This document shows, one piece after another, positions 26,586 to 37,235 of a DNA stretch of 64,000 nt. Both the position numbers and the translations under genes were made by a program. The notes beneath the pieces are model-generated. The model did not search any database and was not told where the DNA came from. It saw only the letters and a list, made by a program, of their open reading frames with translations. This stretch comes from Wolbachia endosymbiont (group A) of Pogonocherus hispidulus (lineage in GTDB: Bacteria > Pseudomonadota > Alphaproteobacteria > Rickettsiales > Anaplasmataceae). Every line of letters starts with the position of its first letter. Positions within the stretch are counted from its first letter, which is position 1. Location of the stretch: assembly GCF_964028195.1 (NCBI RefSeq), contig NZ_OZ034750.1, positions 248,001 to 312,000 on the forward strand. The letters are read 5' to 3'.

Positions 26586-29183
26586 CTACCTCTTTCCTAT
26601 ACTTCTAGAAGAAGCTGTATGCTTTTCTGTTTCTAAATTATCTAGACTACTAGAGGGACGAGAGCTAGATCTTGAAGGAGGCATGTCACTACTTTTGTTT
26701 TTTACCTTCTGCCCTTTGGAAGTACATTTAGATATATCTGTAGCGCTAAACTCATCACTGACTGATTTACTAGTACGCGAAGATGATCGACTGAATCCAG
26801 ATGTACTTCTACCCTGAATTGAGGAAAAAGAACTTAATCTTTCTACTCTTCTACTACCATTGCCCAATCCTGCCGCTGCAGAAACATTTTGCTGTGAACT
26901 ACCGGAACTTTGTTTTTGTTCTGTTCTACCGGATACGCTACTCGGTAATTTGGCTATTTTACCTCTCTCACTAATACTCTGCTCTGAGAAAGCAGAAAAA
27001 CCACTCTCAAAGCCAGATGATGAACTCAAACTCGAACCATAACTACTCTTACCTTTATCTACTATTGGTACACTTTGAAAATTACTTGATACAGATTTTG
27101 AGAAAGGTTCTATTTGTTTTTCCCCAGGTTGTACAAACAATTCTTTTCCCTGTTTTTTTAATACCACATCAATATTATATTCAATGTCTGCAGCATAATG
27201 ATGACTAGGGCCTAACTTATCAAGCATTTCCCTGAAAATGTCTAAAGCCTGCTTAGGTTCGTCTAGTACGTAAAACAGTGCTGCCATATTATGACGAGCC
27301 ATTATAGTATTGAAATTTTTATAACCTAAAACACTATTTCTTCTGTCAAATACTTGTTCATAGATATCAAGAGCCTTACGGTACTCACCTTTTTCGCATA
27401 AATCTGCTGCAATATTAAAACAATCACCTAAAAGCTTACCATCGCTTGATTTATCATGCACAAACAAAGATAATCGACGGCTAGATTCAAACATTCTGCT
27501 ATTCCTGCTACTTAACCTAGTACTAGTACCTGGATCAGCATTGAAGAATTCACTAGCGTCGACAAAAGGTTCTAGCTCGTTATCATCTTGAAAATTAATA
27601 GCCGTATTAGCAGCTCTTGGTCTAGATAATAGCGCTTGACTACTACTTGACGGTATAACAATTTCCTTTACCTTTGAAGATGGAGTTGAAGGATACTTAA
27701 AAACGTCAGACGTACTTTCATCCAGACTCTGTAATTGTAATGTTTCAGCAGCCGAACGTCGTCTAGTACTTATTGACTTAGTAGTATTGGTAGATGAGAG
27801 ACTACTAGAACGTCTTCTTTGTACATCAATACTCACTTTACTTAGTTCTGCTATTAGTGACAACATTTCCGCTTGTGAAGAACCATCTAGTTGTTTCTCA
27901 ACTTCTTCTTCTAAATTGTAATATAGTTGCTGTAGTGGTAAAAGATCTTTCTCATCAAGAGATGATATGTTGTTTAGTTGTTGCAGCACAAGTAACAGGT
28001 TTTGCGATTGTTGAATAGTTATTTTGCTATCTTTTAAGTTCCTACGTAGCTGTTCTAGCATAGATGGTAACTCTTGAGCATATAACTTATCACTACCCTT
28101 TGTTTTAAGTACAGAACCCACATATTTTAATGTTTGTAGTACATCACTTAATAGATTTTTAGAACATTCTTTGCCTTTTTCTATTGCTTTTTCTAACTTT
28201 TCCAATTGATTTTTGTCACAATTGTTTTGTAAAATACCCCTAGCCTTTTGTTCATCATATTGTACATAAGGATTACTCTTGTTAATGTATTCATAAGCAA
28301 CAAAAATCGATACTTTTTCTTTGAGATAATTTTGTTTCAAACTCTTATCATCATGCATTACATTTATAAAATCTTCTAAATAACTCCAATAATTATTGGA
28401 TCTAACAAACTCATACCCCTTTTTAAAAAGCAATATCCCTAAGAGAAGCATTGCTTCTGGATGTTTACAACTAGCAGCTTTACTAAGCAAATCGTGAACT
28501 TTTTGTTCCTTTTTAACTCCTCTTTGATCAAGTCTACCGTTGAACAGCGCAACCGCATACGAATATTGCGCATCAGAAAAAGATTTGCTAGATAATTGTC
28601 GAAACAGATACCCTGCAGTAACAAGATCTGTTTTATTTGATACCATATCTTTTGCCAACTCATATTCTACATGATCGATCATCGATTCTAATTCTTTCAT
28701 TCCTTTCTCTTTTCCTACCATCTCCAGATAATCACTTGAATCAGTAAAATCCAAATTAGCTGCTCCAACACAAGCCAAGAGATTGTGCTCTGCAATCGGA
28801 TCTATAAAAGGGGTATTTTTAGTACTCCGCAAGACATCAGCGAAATGCATTTTCCATGACTTTTGCGATGTATGTTGAATCACTTTGCAATAATTTCCTA
28901 CATTGTATAATTCCATAATTCCAAGTATCAAACTATTCAAAGGGGAAAAAGACCTTCCTGACTTAACCATACATTCAACAGCTTCTTTGACCACTTCTTG
29001 CGGAGCACAGTTTACTCCCAACATGTTTGTAGTGATATTACCTTCCATAGCTTCCTTAAACTTTATTATCGCATATGCGTACATTCCACATTCAAATCCC
29101 TTAACTGCCGACTCACGAATCTTATTTTTAGCTCGACTCTCGTCTCCTTCTTTTAGCAGATCAAGTCCTGTAATGTAATCTTG
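26586..29183 (-). pseudogene. giant TPR-like accessory protein, 3' part
   Basis: These 866 codons (stop included) form the C-terminal part of a giant protein whose N-terminal part is at 31634-35319. The frame across the rejoined CA core reads DGMQDYITGLDLLKEGDESRAKNK and continues without a stop into the ATG at 29084, so that ATG is internal. Visible features are Sel1/TPR-like helical repeats in the first 250 residues and a clear TPR block (KGEYRKALDIYEQVF and KQALDIFREML). The tail is Ser-rich, low complexity and disordered. A host-interacting effector is plausible but not shown. Confidence 0.75.
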
Positions 29184-29204
29184 CGATTATACATATTGAT
29201 ACTC

Positions 29205-31265
29205 CTATAAAAAATTTGGGTTGTTGAGTTTACCATTTTTAAAATCCATAAGGGTTCTAACAGTTTCTGGTCTATCTTCAAATAAATACTTGCCTCTGGT
29301 TTTGCTATAGTCTTTTTGTATTTTTATTTTATCTCTCCTTATTCTATCGTAAAGCCACTGCCTGGAAACTTCAAGGATTTTTGCAACTTGTGAAATAGTA
29401 AGGTAGCCAGGCACTTTAATGGGGTGTGATTGCTCCTTTTTTCGCATAATATTATTTTTTAACCGAATATTTTTTACTGTATTTTCTAAAACAATATTCT
29501 TTGATTGTGAGGGAGAACGATACCCTTGTGTTTCTAAGTACTTGGCAATTTCTATATCCGTTTTACCCTCTTTACTTGACTTTATTATCGATTGCTCCAT
29601 TTCTGTTGCAGTAGTCAATGCACGAAAGGAGCTTACTGGAATAGGAGCATGGAAAGTGGTAGTTTCTCTACCATGCCATACAATACGTATCTGCAAGCAA
29701 TCACGCATGATTCGGTGTGCTACTACCTTATCAATCAGACAACGAACAAAAGATTTTCTTTGCTGACGTGACAGAACTGACTTATGCCAAATTTCTGGTA
29801 GTTTCTTACCTACATCTAAAAATATTGTTTTCAGTTCCTCGGATAATTGAGGAGTAGGTTTACTTGGATACTGACGTTCAAATGTAATTTCCGCTTGCTT
29901 GAGTTCATTCAATGCCTGTTCCCAACGTCTTTCAAGTTCTGCAGCTACAAGACGATTGTCAGGATCAACTTGATTAAATTGTCGTTCTGCCAATCTTACT
30001 TGGTATCTTAAGCGTTCTAATTGTTGTAAATGAGCTTTATTAATTTCTTGTTCAGATTGTAGCTGCGAGTTAATAGCCTTAGTATAAGCATCTAGCTCAA
30101 TTTGACTAAGTGCTGCAAAAAATTTAGGAATTACTTCATTATCAATAATATCAGCAGGTAAAAACTGACATGAAGGGGAAAGATCACGTTGATGTTGGTA
30201 ACTGCATTTATAATGATTTCCTCCTTTATACTGTACTATCATTTTGTGTCCACATTCTCCACAATAGATTATTCCATGTAATAATGCTGCACCTGGTCTA
30301 GCTATTCCACGTGTTCTACAGCGACGGTAATCCGCATGATTATCTTTAAGTATGATCTGAATCTTTGTAAAGGTTTCCCAATCTATGTAAGCTGGGTATT
30401 TATCTTTAATTAGAACTTTCCATTCTTCCATTGGTAGTCTTTTTGTTGTTTTATTAGCAGAAGATAGTTTGTGACGCGTAGTACAAGAACGACCATAAGC
30501 AAATGCTCCAGCATAAGCAGGGTTTTTGAGCATTGAGATAATTGCGTCAAAAGTTGGTTTTTTCCAATGCACTTCTTTAAAATTGTCATACCTAGGAATG
30601 GTAAGTTGGTTATTGTTAAAATACCTTACAACTTGTGCTGCTGTTCGTTTTTCTAGAAAAGTGTCAAAAACAAGCTTAATATGCTGCTGAACTTCAAGGT
30701 TAGGATCCTTACTCACGGAATCATCAATGTTACGAACGAAACCCACTGGAAGAGATAAGGCTAAATCTCCTCTGGTTGCCTTATTTACTAGTCCAGCATT
30801 TAGTCTGGCTCTTATAGTAGATAACTCCATTTCAGCAAGCTGTCCTTTCAGACCAAGTAACAACCGACCATTAATAGTACCAGGGTCATACACACCATCC
30901 CGATCAGCTATCAAACACTGTTTATAGCCACATATATCCAATAACGGATACCAATCAGAACAATTACGTGACAAACGAGTCACATCGTAGGATAGGATAA
31001 TCCCTACCTTTGATAAAGTGACTTTAGCGAGAATCTCTTTATACCCTTCACGCTTTTCAGCACTAGCACCTGTTAAGCCGAGATCATTATCAATAACAAC
31101 AATATTATCAGCTTTCCACCCAAGATCAATAGCTCTTTGTTTCAGCGCATACTGTAACTCCAAACTTTCTTGATTGCTCAGTGCTTGATGAGGTGTTGAT
31201 TGTCTTATGTAAATTATCGCTTCGCGTGTTAAATGTTGTGCTGTAATTAGCTCTGATGTATTCAT
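29205..31265 (-). CDS. large serine recombinase, copy 3
   Basis: This is the third identical 686-residue recombinase (resolvase, recombinase, zinc ribbon, C-terminal helix-turn-helix). Being co-directional with the interrupted giant gene, it can be reached by that gene's transcripts. Downstream of its stop, the AGGAG-ATG at the element edge reads out of the element into target sequence for 13 codons, out of frame with the target gene. Confidence 0.92.
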   Translation of the reverse strand: MNTSELITAQHLTREAIIYIRQSTPHQALSNQESLELQYALKQRAIDLGWKADNIVVIDNDLGLTGASAEKREGYKEILAKVTLSKVGIILSYDVTRLSRNCSDWYPLLDICGYKQCLIADRDGVYDPGTINGRLLLGLKGQLAEMELSTIRARLNAGLVNKATRGDLALSLPVGFVRNIDDSVSKDPNLEVQQHIKLVFDTFLEKRTAAQVVRYFNNNQLTIPRYDNFKEVHWKKPTFDAIISMLKNPAYAGAFAYGRSCTTRHKLSSANKTTKRLPMEEWKVLIKDKYPAYIDWETFTKIQIILKDNHADYRRCRTRGIARPGAALLHGIIYCGECGHKMIVQYKGGNHYKCSYQHQRDLSPSCQFLPADIIDNEVIPKFFAALSQIELDAYTKAINSQLQSEQEINKAHLQQLERLRYQVRLAERQFNQVDPDNRLVAAELERRWEQALNELKQAEITFERQYPSKPTPQLSEELKTIFLDVGKKLPEIWHKSVLSRQQRKSFVRCLIDKVVAHRIMRDCLQIRIVWHGRETTTFHAPIPVSSFRALTTATEMEQSIIKSSKEGKTDIEIAKYLETQGYRSPSQSKNIVLENTVKNIRLKNNIMRKKEQSHPIKVPGYLTISQVAKILEVSRQWLYDRIRRDKIKIQKDYSKTRGKYLFEDRPETVRTLMDFKNGKLNNPNFL

Positions 31266-31298
31266 GGATGACCTCTTTGGACACTAATAATATGTTTT

Positions 31299-31635
31299 CT
31301 AAAATTTCTGATTTGAGACATTGCGGCATTTTTTTCCACACTCTATTTGGTTTACATGGCATAATTTATACTCCTTTGCTAAAGAAACAAATTCGTATAA
31401 TGAATCCCATGTTAATTTACTTGTGAGAAAATCTTGCTTACTGGCTAAGTTGGTAGCAAGAAACGGGATACGCAGAATTATGTTATTACGATGAATAACA
31501 AATACATTACTACTACAATGGGCTCTTGAACTGATAAAGGATATAGGAAAAGTTCTGCCAAATAGCGGATGAGTTGGATCTGTAACTGTAATCTCTTTTT
31601 GGTTGTTGAATGGGGTATTAAGGTGGTTGATCGTG
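31299..31635 (-). pseudogene. DUF5372-like frame lacking its own start (copy 3)
   Basis: The frame is the same as at 20712-21059. An ATG at 31643 in the flanking gene happens to open it, but no ribosome-binding site precedes that ATG and the normal MYNR start is absent. Expression from this solitary copy is unlikely or accidental. Confidence 0.55.
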
Positions 31636-32339
31636 CATGCCATCTAGATAAGGATCATCTTCGCGCGATTCATCCCTTGAATCATTTATACTAACTGATG
31701 AAATATCTAGTGAAGTACTTGATGAATTATTCAATGATGAGCGATCCATTTCTGTATTTTGACCTTCCACCGATAACATAGAAGAATCTATAAATTTATT
31801 ATAATTAAACACCTTATTTAGAAACGCTTTTCTATATCTCTCATAATGAGCATCCTCTAAGTAACTAACTTTTGGTAACCGATCATCAGATGACTTTTTT
31901 CGCAATGACTCCCGTTGCTTAGAGCGGATCTTATTTAATATTCCCCCTTGTTGCGATTTCTCCATTCTAACCCCCATAGAACTATTTCTTACATTCAGGT
32001 AGTAAATCTCTCTACCCGTATTTACACTATAACAAGGATTTCCACCTTGTACACAATTATTTTGCATAACACCTTCATTATTTTTTTCTGCCACTCTTGA
32101 ACTAGGTAAATTTGATGCAGAACAGCTCTTTTTTGATGCAGCAGAAGGTATAGATTTTCCTCCTTGACTTATAGGTACTGTACTGCTTTGTGGATCATGA
32201 TCAGCAGATGATTGTCGACTTGATGAACTAATACTCTTCTCTGATCTATTGCTTACAGTCTCTTCAATGCTTTGTGAATTCCTAACTAATGCATCATCAC
32301 TATTTCCTGGTATACTTTTTTCTAGTAAAAAATCTTTTT

Positions 32340-33440
32340 CCACACCAAAAAACTGTAAAACATCAATCACATTTTCATGAACTTTCTCATCCTTTAGCAG
32401 TTCTTTCATTGGCTCTTTACAGATAGCATCACAAACTGCTTTTAACTTATCTAAATTCTCATTCACAATTTTTGCTAACACTTCTCTAAAGAACCAGTTA
32501 TTAAAATAATGACTAGCTGAGTTTAATGATTGGATTAATTCTAATACTGCGCCGTTTATAGATTCTCCACTATTTATCTTTTGATTTAATTCGTTAAGTT
32601 TTTTTTCTTTCTTACTCTTCTCATTTGATGAGATTTTTAGTATAAATGGCTCGTTTTTTACTACTTTTATTGCTTCATCTTGATGCTTAAAAAACAACGT
32701 CGATATTAAAGCACCTACTACAGTTGGTCTTAGTCTTACTTCTCCTTTTTCCTTTTCTAGTTCCTTTAGCTCTTTCATTAATTTTTCTTTGTTAAATCTC
32801 TCTCTGTTAATCACTTCTTTTCCTAGATATTCTAGCTGCCATATGATACTCTCTTTGCTCATGTCCTCCATGTCTATCTTTATTCCTTGGTCTAATAAAT
32901 TTTGTACAGAATCTTTGCAAGATTGTTTATCTTCCACCCATGAACTTATTACATCTGCTACTGTTTCTTTTATCATATCGCAGGCTGCAAGAAATTCTTG
33001 ATTTTCTTGAAACACTTCCCATTTCATTAAACGAATAGAATGATAAATATCGCCACTTAACATTACTGATACTGCACTTTTGTAACCTAATTTAATTGCT
33101 TTCTTTATAAGCCCTTTTGCAACTAAATCTTGGTAGTCAAAGCTTTCTTTTATTCTTCTAGTTTGGCTGCTATCAAGGTACTGTTCTCCATTACACAAAA
33201 CATGTGCGCTTCCATACATTTTTTCTGCAATACACAGCACTATTTCAGGAGAACATCGATTATCAATTACATATCGTAATAAGTCTATTAGTTTTGAATA
33301 ACCAGTAAAAGTTCCTGTCCATTTGTATTGATTATCTATACTCTTGCCTCGTTTTGTATCTTTATTCTCTTTTTGACAAATCATTTCCAATAACTGCACA
33401 TTACCCTTTTGACATACAAGTTCTACAATTTCTTTACGCT
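32340..33440 (-). repeat. internal duplication in giant gene, second unit
   Basis: This DNA segment is closely similar to about 33800-34860 and encodes the second 360-residue block. Long stretches differ by only a few bases, so the duplication is recent or maintained by gene conversion. Boundaries are approximate. Confidence 0.6.
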
Positions 33441-33799
33441 TCTCTTTTGTTATTTCGTCGTTAATAAACTCAAAGCCTAGAAATATATCTTTTGCATCTA
33501 TATTAGCCACAGTACCATCAGCAAGAATATCGATTCCTTTTTTTATCTCACTCACTGCCTTAGATATTAAATCTTCTTTTTCTTTATCTGTGAAATCCTT
33601 CTTTTCCTTGAGATCACGTATAATCTTTCTTGTCAATCCACTAAAAGCTAGTTCATCACTACTACAACTCTCTTTTGCTTTTTTCCTAAAATGTATCTCA
33701 TTTACATCTCTCACAAAGTGATCACCAACACTAGCACAACTATTTGGAATTTCTGACGTTGTAATTTGATTGGGTAATATTTCAACATCAACAAATTTT

Positions 33800-34860
33800 A
33801 GAACATCAATCACATTTTCGTGAACTTTCTCATCCTTTAGCAGTTCTTTCATTGGCTCTTTACATGTAGCAGTACAAACTGCCTTTAACTCATCTAACTT
33901 CTCATTCACAACCTTTGCTAACACTTCTCTAAAGAACCAGTTACTATACATATGAGAACATGAGTTCAATGATTTGATTAATTCTAATACTGTGTCGTTT
34001 ATAGGTTCTCCACTATTTATCTTTTGATTTAATTCGTTAAGTTTTTTTTCTTTCTTACTCTTCTCATCTAGTGTGGTTTTTAGTGTAAATGACTCGTTTT
34101 TTACTACTTTTATTGCTTCATCTTGATGCTTAAAAAACAGTGTTGATATTAAAGCACCTACTACAGTTGGTCTTAGTCTTAGTCTTACTTCTCCTTTTTC
34201 CTTTCCTAGTTTCTTTAGCTCTTTCATTAATTTCTCTTTGCTAGCAATGTGTTTATCCGTTATCTCTTTTTCTAGACATTCTAGTTGATACATGAGATCT
34301 TCTTTCTTCACTTTTTCCATGTCTGTCTTTATTCCTTGATCTAATAAATTTTGTACATCACCTTTGCAAGATTGTTTATCTTCTACCCATGAACTTATTA
34401 CATTTGCTACCGTTTCTTTTATCATATTGTAGGCTGCAAGAAATTCTTGGTGCTTTTGAAACACTTCCCATTTCATTAAGCGAATAGAGTGATAAATATC
34501 ACCACTTAACATTACTGATACTGCACTTTTGTAACCTAATTTAATTGCTTTCTTTAAAAGCTCTTTTACAACTGAATCTTGGTAACTAAAGGTTCCTTTT
34601 ATTTTTATAGTTTGGTCGCTATCAAGGTACTGTTTTCCATTACACAAAACATGTGCGCTTCCATACATTTTTTCTGCAATACACAGCACTATTTCAGGAG
34701 AACATCGATTATCAATTACATATCGTAATAAGTCTATTAGTTTTGAATAACCAGTAAAAGTTCCTGTCCATTTGTATTGCTTATCTACACTCTTGCCTCG
34801 TTTTGTATCTTTATTCTCTTTTTGACAAATCATTTCCAATAACTGCACGTTACCCTTTTG
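33800..34860 (-). repeat. internal duplication in giant gene, first unit
   Basis: This is the first unit of the internal tandem duplication, partner of about 32340-33440. It differs by scattered substitutions and a small LR codon insertion (LRLRPTVVG against LRPTVVG). Boundaries are approximate. Confidence 0.6.
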
Positions 34861-35319
34861 ACAGATAAATTCCACGAAATTCTTACGATCTGAAAGATCT
34901 ATCAGCTCATTAGCCACTTCAAATAATGCAAATATCCTTTGCGTATCAAATCTTATGTATTTATTATTCTGTTCTTCATTTTCGTTTTCTGGATCATACT
35001 CTGTATCTTTAGCCAAACATACTTCGCATGCTAGCCTTATTAGTAATTCAGACTTATTTTGGTAAGCCAACTCTGGATGTTCTTCCATCCACCTTTTCGC
35101 ATTAACATCAAAACCTATTTTTTCTTTTAATAACTCATACCAACGTTCTCCTTCTCCTTTCATTCCTTCTGTAGAACTTACAACTGGTGGTTCACATCTA
35201 TCAGTAGATTTACTTCCAGTTTCTTTAGCAGATGTTTTGGAAGATTTTTGCCTTTTTTTGACCGGCTTAGATGATTCATCTCCCTTGGAAGAAGAGGAAA
35301 GGTTTGAAGTATTTGGCAT

Positions 35320-35580
35320 AGTTACCCCCTTGCTATGAATGAAAAAACACTGTATATACCATAAAAAACTAATAGTTCAATAGACATATCTTCAAACCCT
35401 GTCAATTAGCTTTGCAAACCCTCACTTTTTTGTGATTTTTGGAAAAAGTAAACAATAAAATCTTTTGTGAAGCTAATTAGCATAATGTTTTTGCTGAAAA
35501 TATTTTTTAAAAAAGTGGTTGATTTATAGCTTTAATTTAATATAAGTATGTTTATTATATAATGTTGAATGGAGGGTAAA
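35320..35580. promoter_or_regulatory. divergent intergenic region of giant and LRR genes
   Basis: The gap lies between divergently transcribed genes. The segment 35423-35522 resembles 41024-41117, upstream of the coiled-coil gene, sharing TTTTGTGA..CTAATT and GCT(G/A)AAAATATTTTTT. It probably carries promoters for both genes. GGAGGG at 35571-35576 is the ribosome-binding site for the LRR gene. Confidence 0.45.
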
Positions 35581-36684
35581 ATGAATTTTGACCAATATGT
35601 TGAAGGTGGTTCCTTAATAATGAGTACTAAAGGTACTGTAGTGGACATAGAAAGATTGGTAAGCTTTTTACAAAATAATACACACATTAAAAAGCTTTCT
35701 CTAGTCGATTTAGATATTGGTGATGAAGGTGTAAGAGCATTAGCTAATGGCAATCTTTTAAATCTTACTTCTCTTTATTTAGGTGGTAACAATATAGGTG
35801 ACCAAGGTGCAGAAGCTTTAACTAAGCTTTCAAACCTTACCAAGCTTAATTTGAAGAATAACAATATTGGTGATGAAGGTGTAAGAGCATTAGCTAAGCT
35901 TTCAAAACTTACTGAACTTGATTTAGCTCGTAACAAAATTGGTGACCAAGGTGCAGAGGCCTTAGCTGAGCTTTCAAAACTTACTGAACTTGATTTAGCT
36001 CGTAACAAAATTTATAGCCAAGGTGCAGAGGCCTTAGCTAAGCTTTCAAACCTTATTGCACTTGATTTATCTTGTAATAAAATTGGTAACCGAGGTGCAG
36101 AGGCTTTAGCTAAGCTTTCAAAACTTACTTTTCTTAATTTATCTAATAACAAAATTCATGGCAGCGGTGCAGAGGCCTTAGCTAATGGTAATTTTCCAAA
36201 GCTTGCTTCTCTCTATTTACAGGGTAATAATATAGATAACCAAGGTGCAAAGGCCTTAGCTAATGGCAATCTTTCAAACCTTACTTCTCTCTACTTATAT
36301 GATAATGATGATATAGATGAACTAGGTAAAGAGGCCTTAGCTAATGGTAATCTTTCAAGTTTTATTTCTCCCTTTATGATAAAAAATAAAAAACCGGTAA
36401 CTATGCCATGTAGAGATACTTTAGAGAGAAAGCCTTTCTCAGAGCTAGGAACAGCATCTTCTAATCAAGGAGAGAAGCAGCAAGGGGTTCAGGCTTCTGG
36501 TGCTAATAAGAGCTTAATGCGCAAATTTATTTCCTGTTGTAGGCCGTCAAGCCTGTCAAGTCCTGGTGGCATCAATGATGATCAGCAAGGTCCAAGTAGT
36601 GAGTTAGGTGAAGTACTGCCAATACATAGCCAGCCAAACTCTTTAAAATCTAATGATATTGAGTTTGTTGCGATAGCTAACTAA
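35581..36684 (+). CDS. leucine-rich repeat protein
   Basis: The 367-residue protein has about nine LRRs of the ribonuclease-inhibitor type, mostly 24 residues long with consensus LTELDLARNKIGDQGAEALA, from about residue 40 to 265. A disordered Ser/Gly/Pro-rich tail follows. LRRs of this type bind proteins and are common in host-directed bacterial effectors. The ATG at 35581 is chosen because GGAGGG precedes it; an ATG at 35569 overlaps that site. The C-terminal tail and the 3' flank resemble those of the gene at 42092-43882. Confidence 0.85.
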   Translation: MNFDQYVEGGSLIMSTKGTVVDIERLVSFLQNNTHIKKLSLVDLDIGDEGVRALANGNLLNLTSLYLGGNNIGDQGAEALTKLSNLTKLNLKNNNIGDEGVRALAKLSKLTELDLARNKIGDQGAEALAELSKLTELDLARNKIYSQGAEALAKLSNLIALDLSCNKIGNRGAEALAKLSKLTFLNLSNNKIHGSGAEALANGNFPKLASLYLQGNNIDNQGAKALANGNLSNLTSLYLYDNDDIDELGKEALANGNLSSFISPFMIKNKKPVTMPCRDTLERKPFSELGTASSNQGEKQQGVQASGANKSLMRKFISCCRPSSLSSPGGINDDQQGPSSELGEVLPIHSQPNSLKSNDIEFVAIAN

Positions 36685-37235
36685 GAAGAACCAAGCAATA
36701 GCAGACTCGAATGTCAGTGAAGTTTATGGAAGCTAAAAATGCAAAAGTTATACTAACCATAATTATTGGAAAGGCAAAAAGGAATCAAGCTGCAAGCAAA
36801 GAACGCTCTTTTTAATCTGCCCTGTTGCCATTGAGATTATGCATTAGTTTTTATTCGTACATAATATTTTTATGTGCTGGATGGTAGCTAGGATTCTTTC
36901 AAAAGGTTTCTAGTAAGGAGTGATAGAGAAAATTTTGCATACTGCTAAGTGGTAAAAACCCACAAGAGTGCCGAAAATTATGCATTCAGAAATAATTACA
37001 ATAATCCTTTTCATTATTTTGCTTGCTCAACTATTTTTCGCTTTATTGGGCAGATAACATATTTGTGGATAACAGGTTTATTTTGTTTTTATATGAAAGG
37101 GAAGTTTACGTAAACAGATGAACTTACTACAGAAACTCAAAAATTGTAAAATAGTGAAAATATTATGTTGAAATTAGTTTGACTCATGTTATACACCATA
37201 TACAATATATTATTTATCTATACTAGGAGGGGAGT
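36685..37235. other. 551-bp intergenic region
   Basis: No gene is supported. The first 90 bases resemble the 3' flank of the gene at 42092-43882 (both contain TGTCAGTGAAGTTT followed by GCAAAAGTTA or ACAAAAGTTA), indicating a duplicated block. The last part is A+T rich and ends with AGGAGGGGAGT, the ribosome-binding site of the next gene. Confidence 0.5.

Larger units (their letters stand above)
29184..31635 (-). mobile_element. 2,452-bp serine-recombinase element, copy 3
   Basis: This solitary copy has ends and content identical to the tandem pair in radC. It is inserted in the giant TPR-like gene with the TG core at 29182-29183 and 31634-31635. It lies in the same orientation as the interrupted gene, as in radC. 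The target sequence around TG shares little with the radC target beyond the core, so the enzyme appears to have low target specificity. Confidence 0.85.
31634..35319 (-). pseudogene. giant TPR-like accessory protein, 5' part
   Basis: These are the N-terminal 1,228 codons of a protein that would be about 2,093 residues undisrupted. The frame enters the element and stops at 31618. Residues 1-60 are Ser/Lys-rich and disordered. A block of about 360 residues then occurs twice, at about 145-510 and 640-990, each starting FI/VCQKGNVQLLEMICQKENKDTKRGKS and including WTGTFTGYSKLIDLLRYVID and SAVSVMLSGDIYHSIRLMKWEVFQ. I cannot name the repeat family. AAGGGGGT precedes the ATG at 35319. It sits in the accessory module and resembles other very large WO proteins. 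Confidence 0.75.

Noticed and set aside
26586..29084. The 832-codon frame as a separate gene
   Set aside because: The frame is open upstream to the element edge and joins the 5' part exactly, so the ATG at 29084 is internal.
31299..31643. DUF5372-like frame of copy 3 as an expressed gene from the ATG at 31643
   Set aside because: That ATG belongs to the interrupted giant gene in another frame and lacks a ribosome-binding site.
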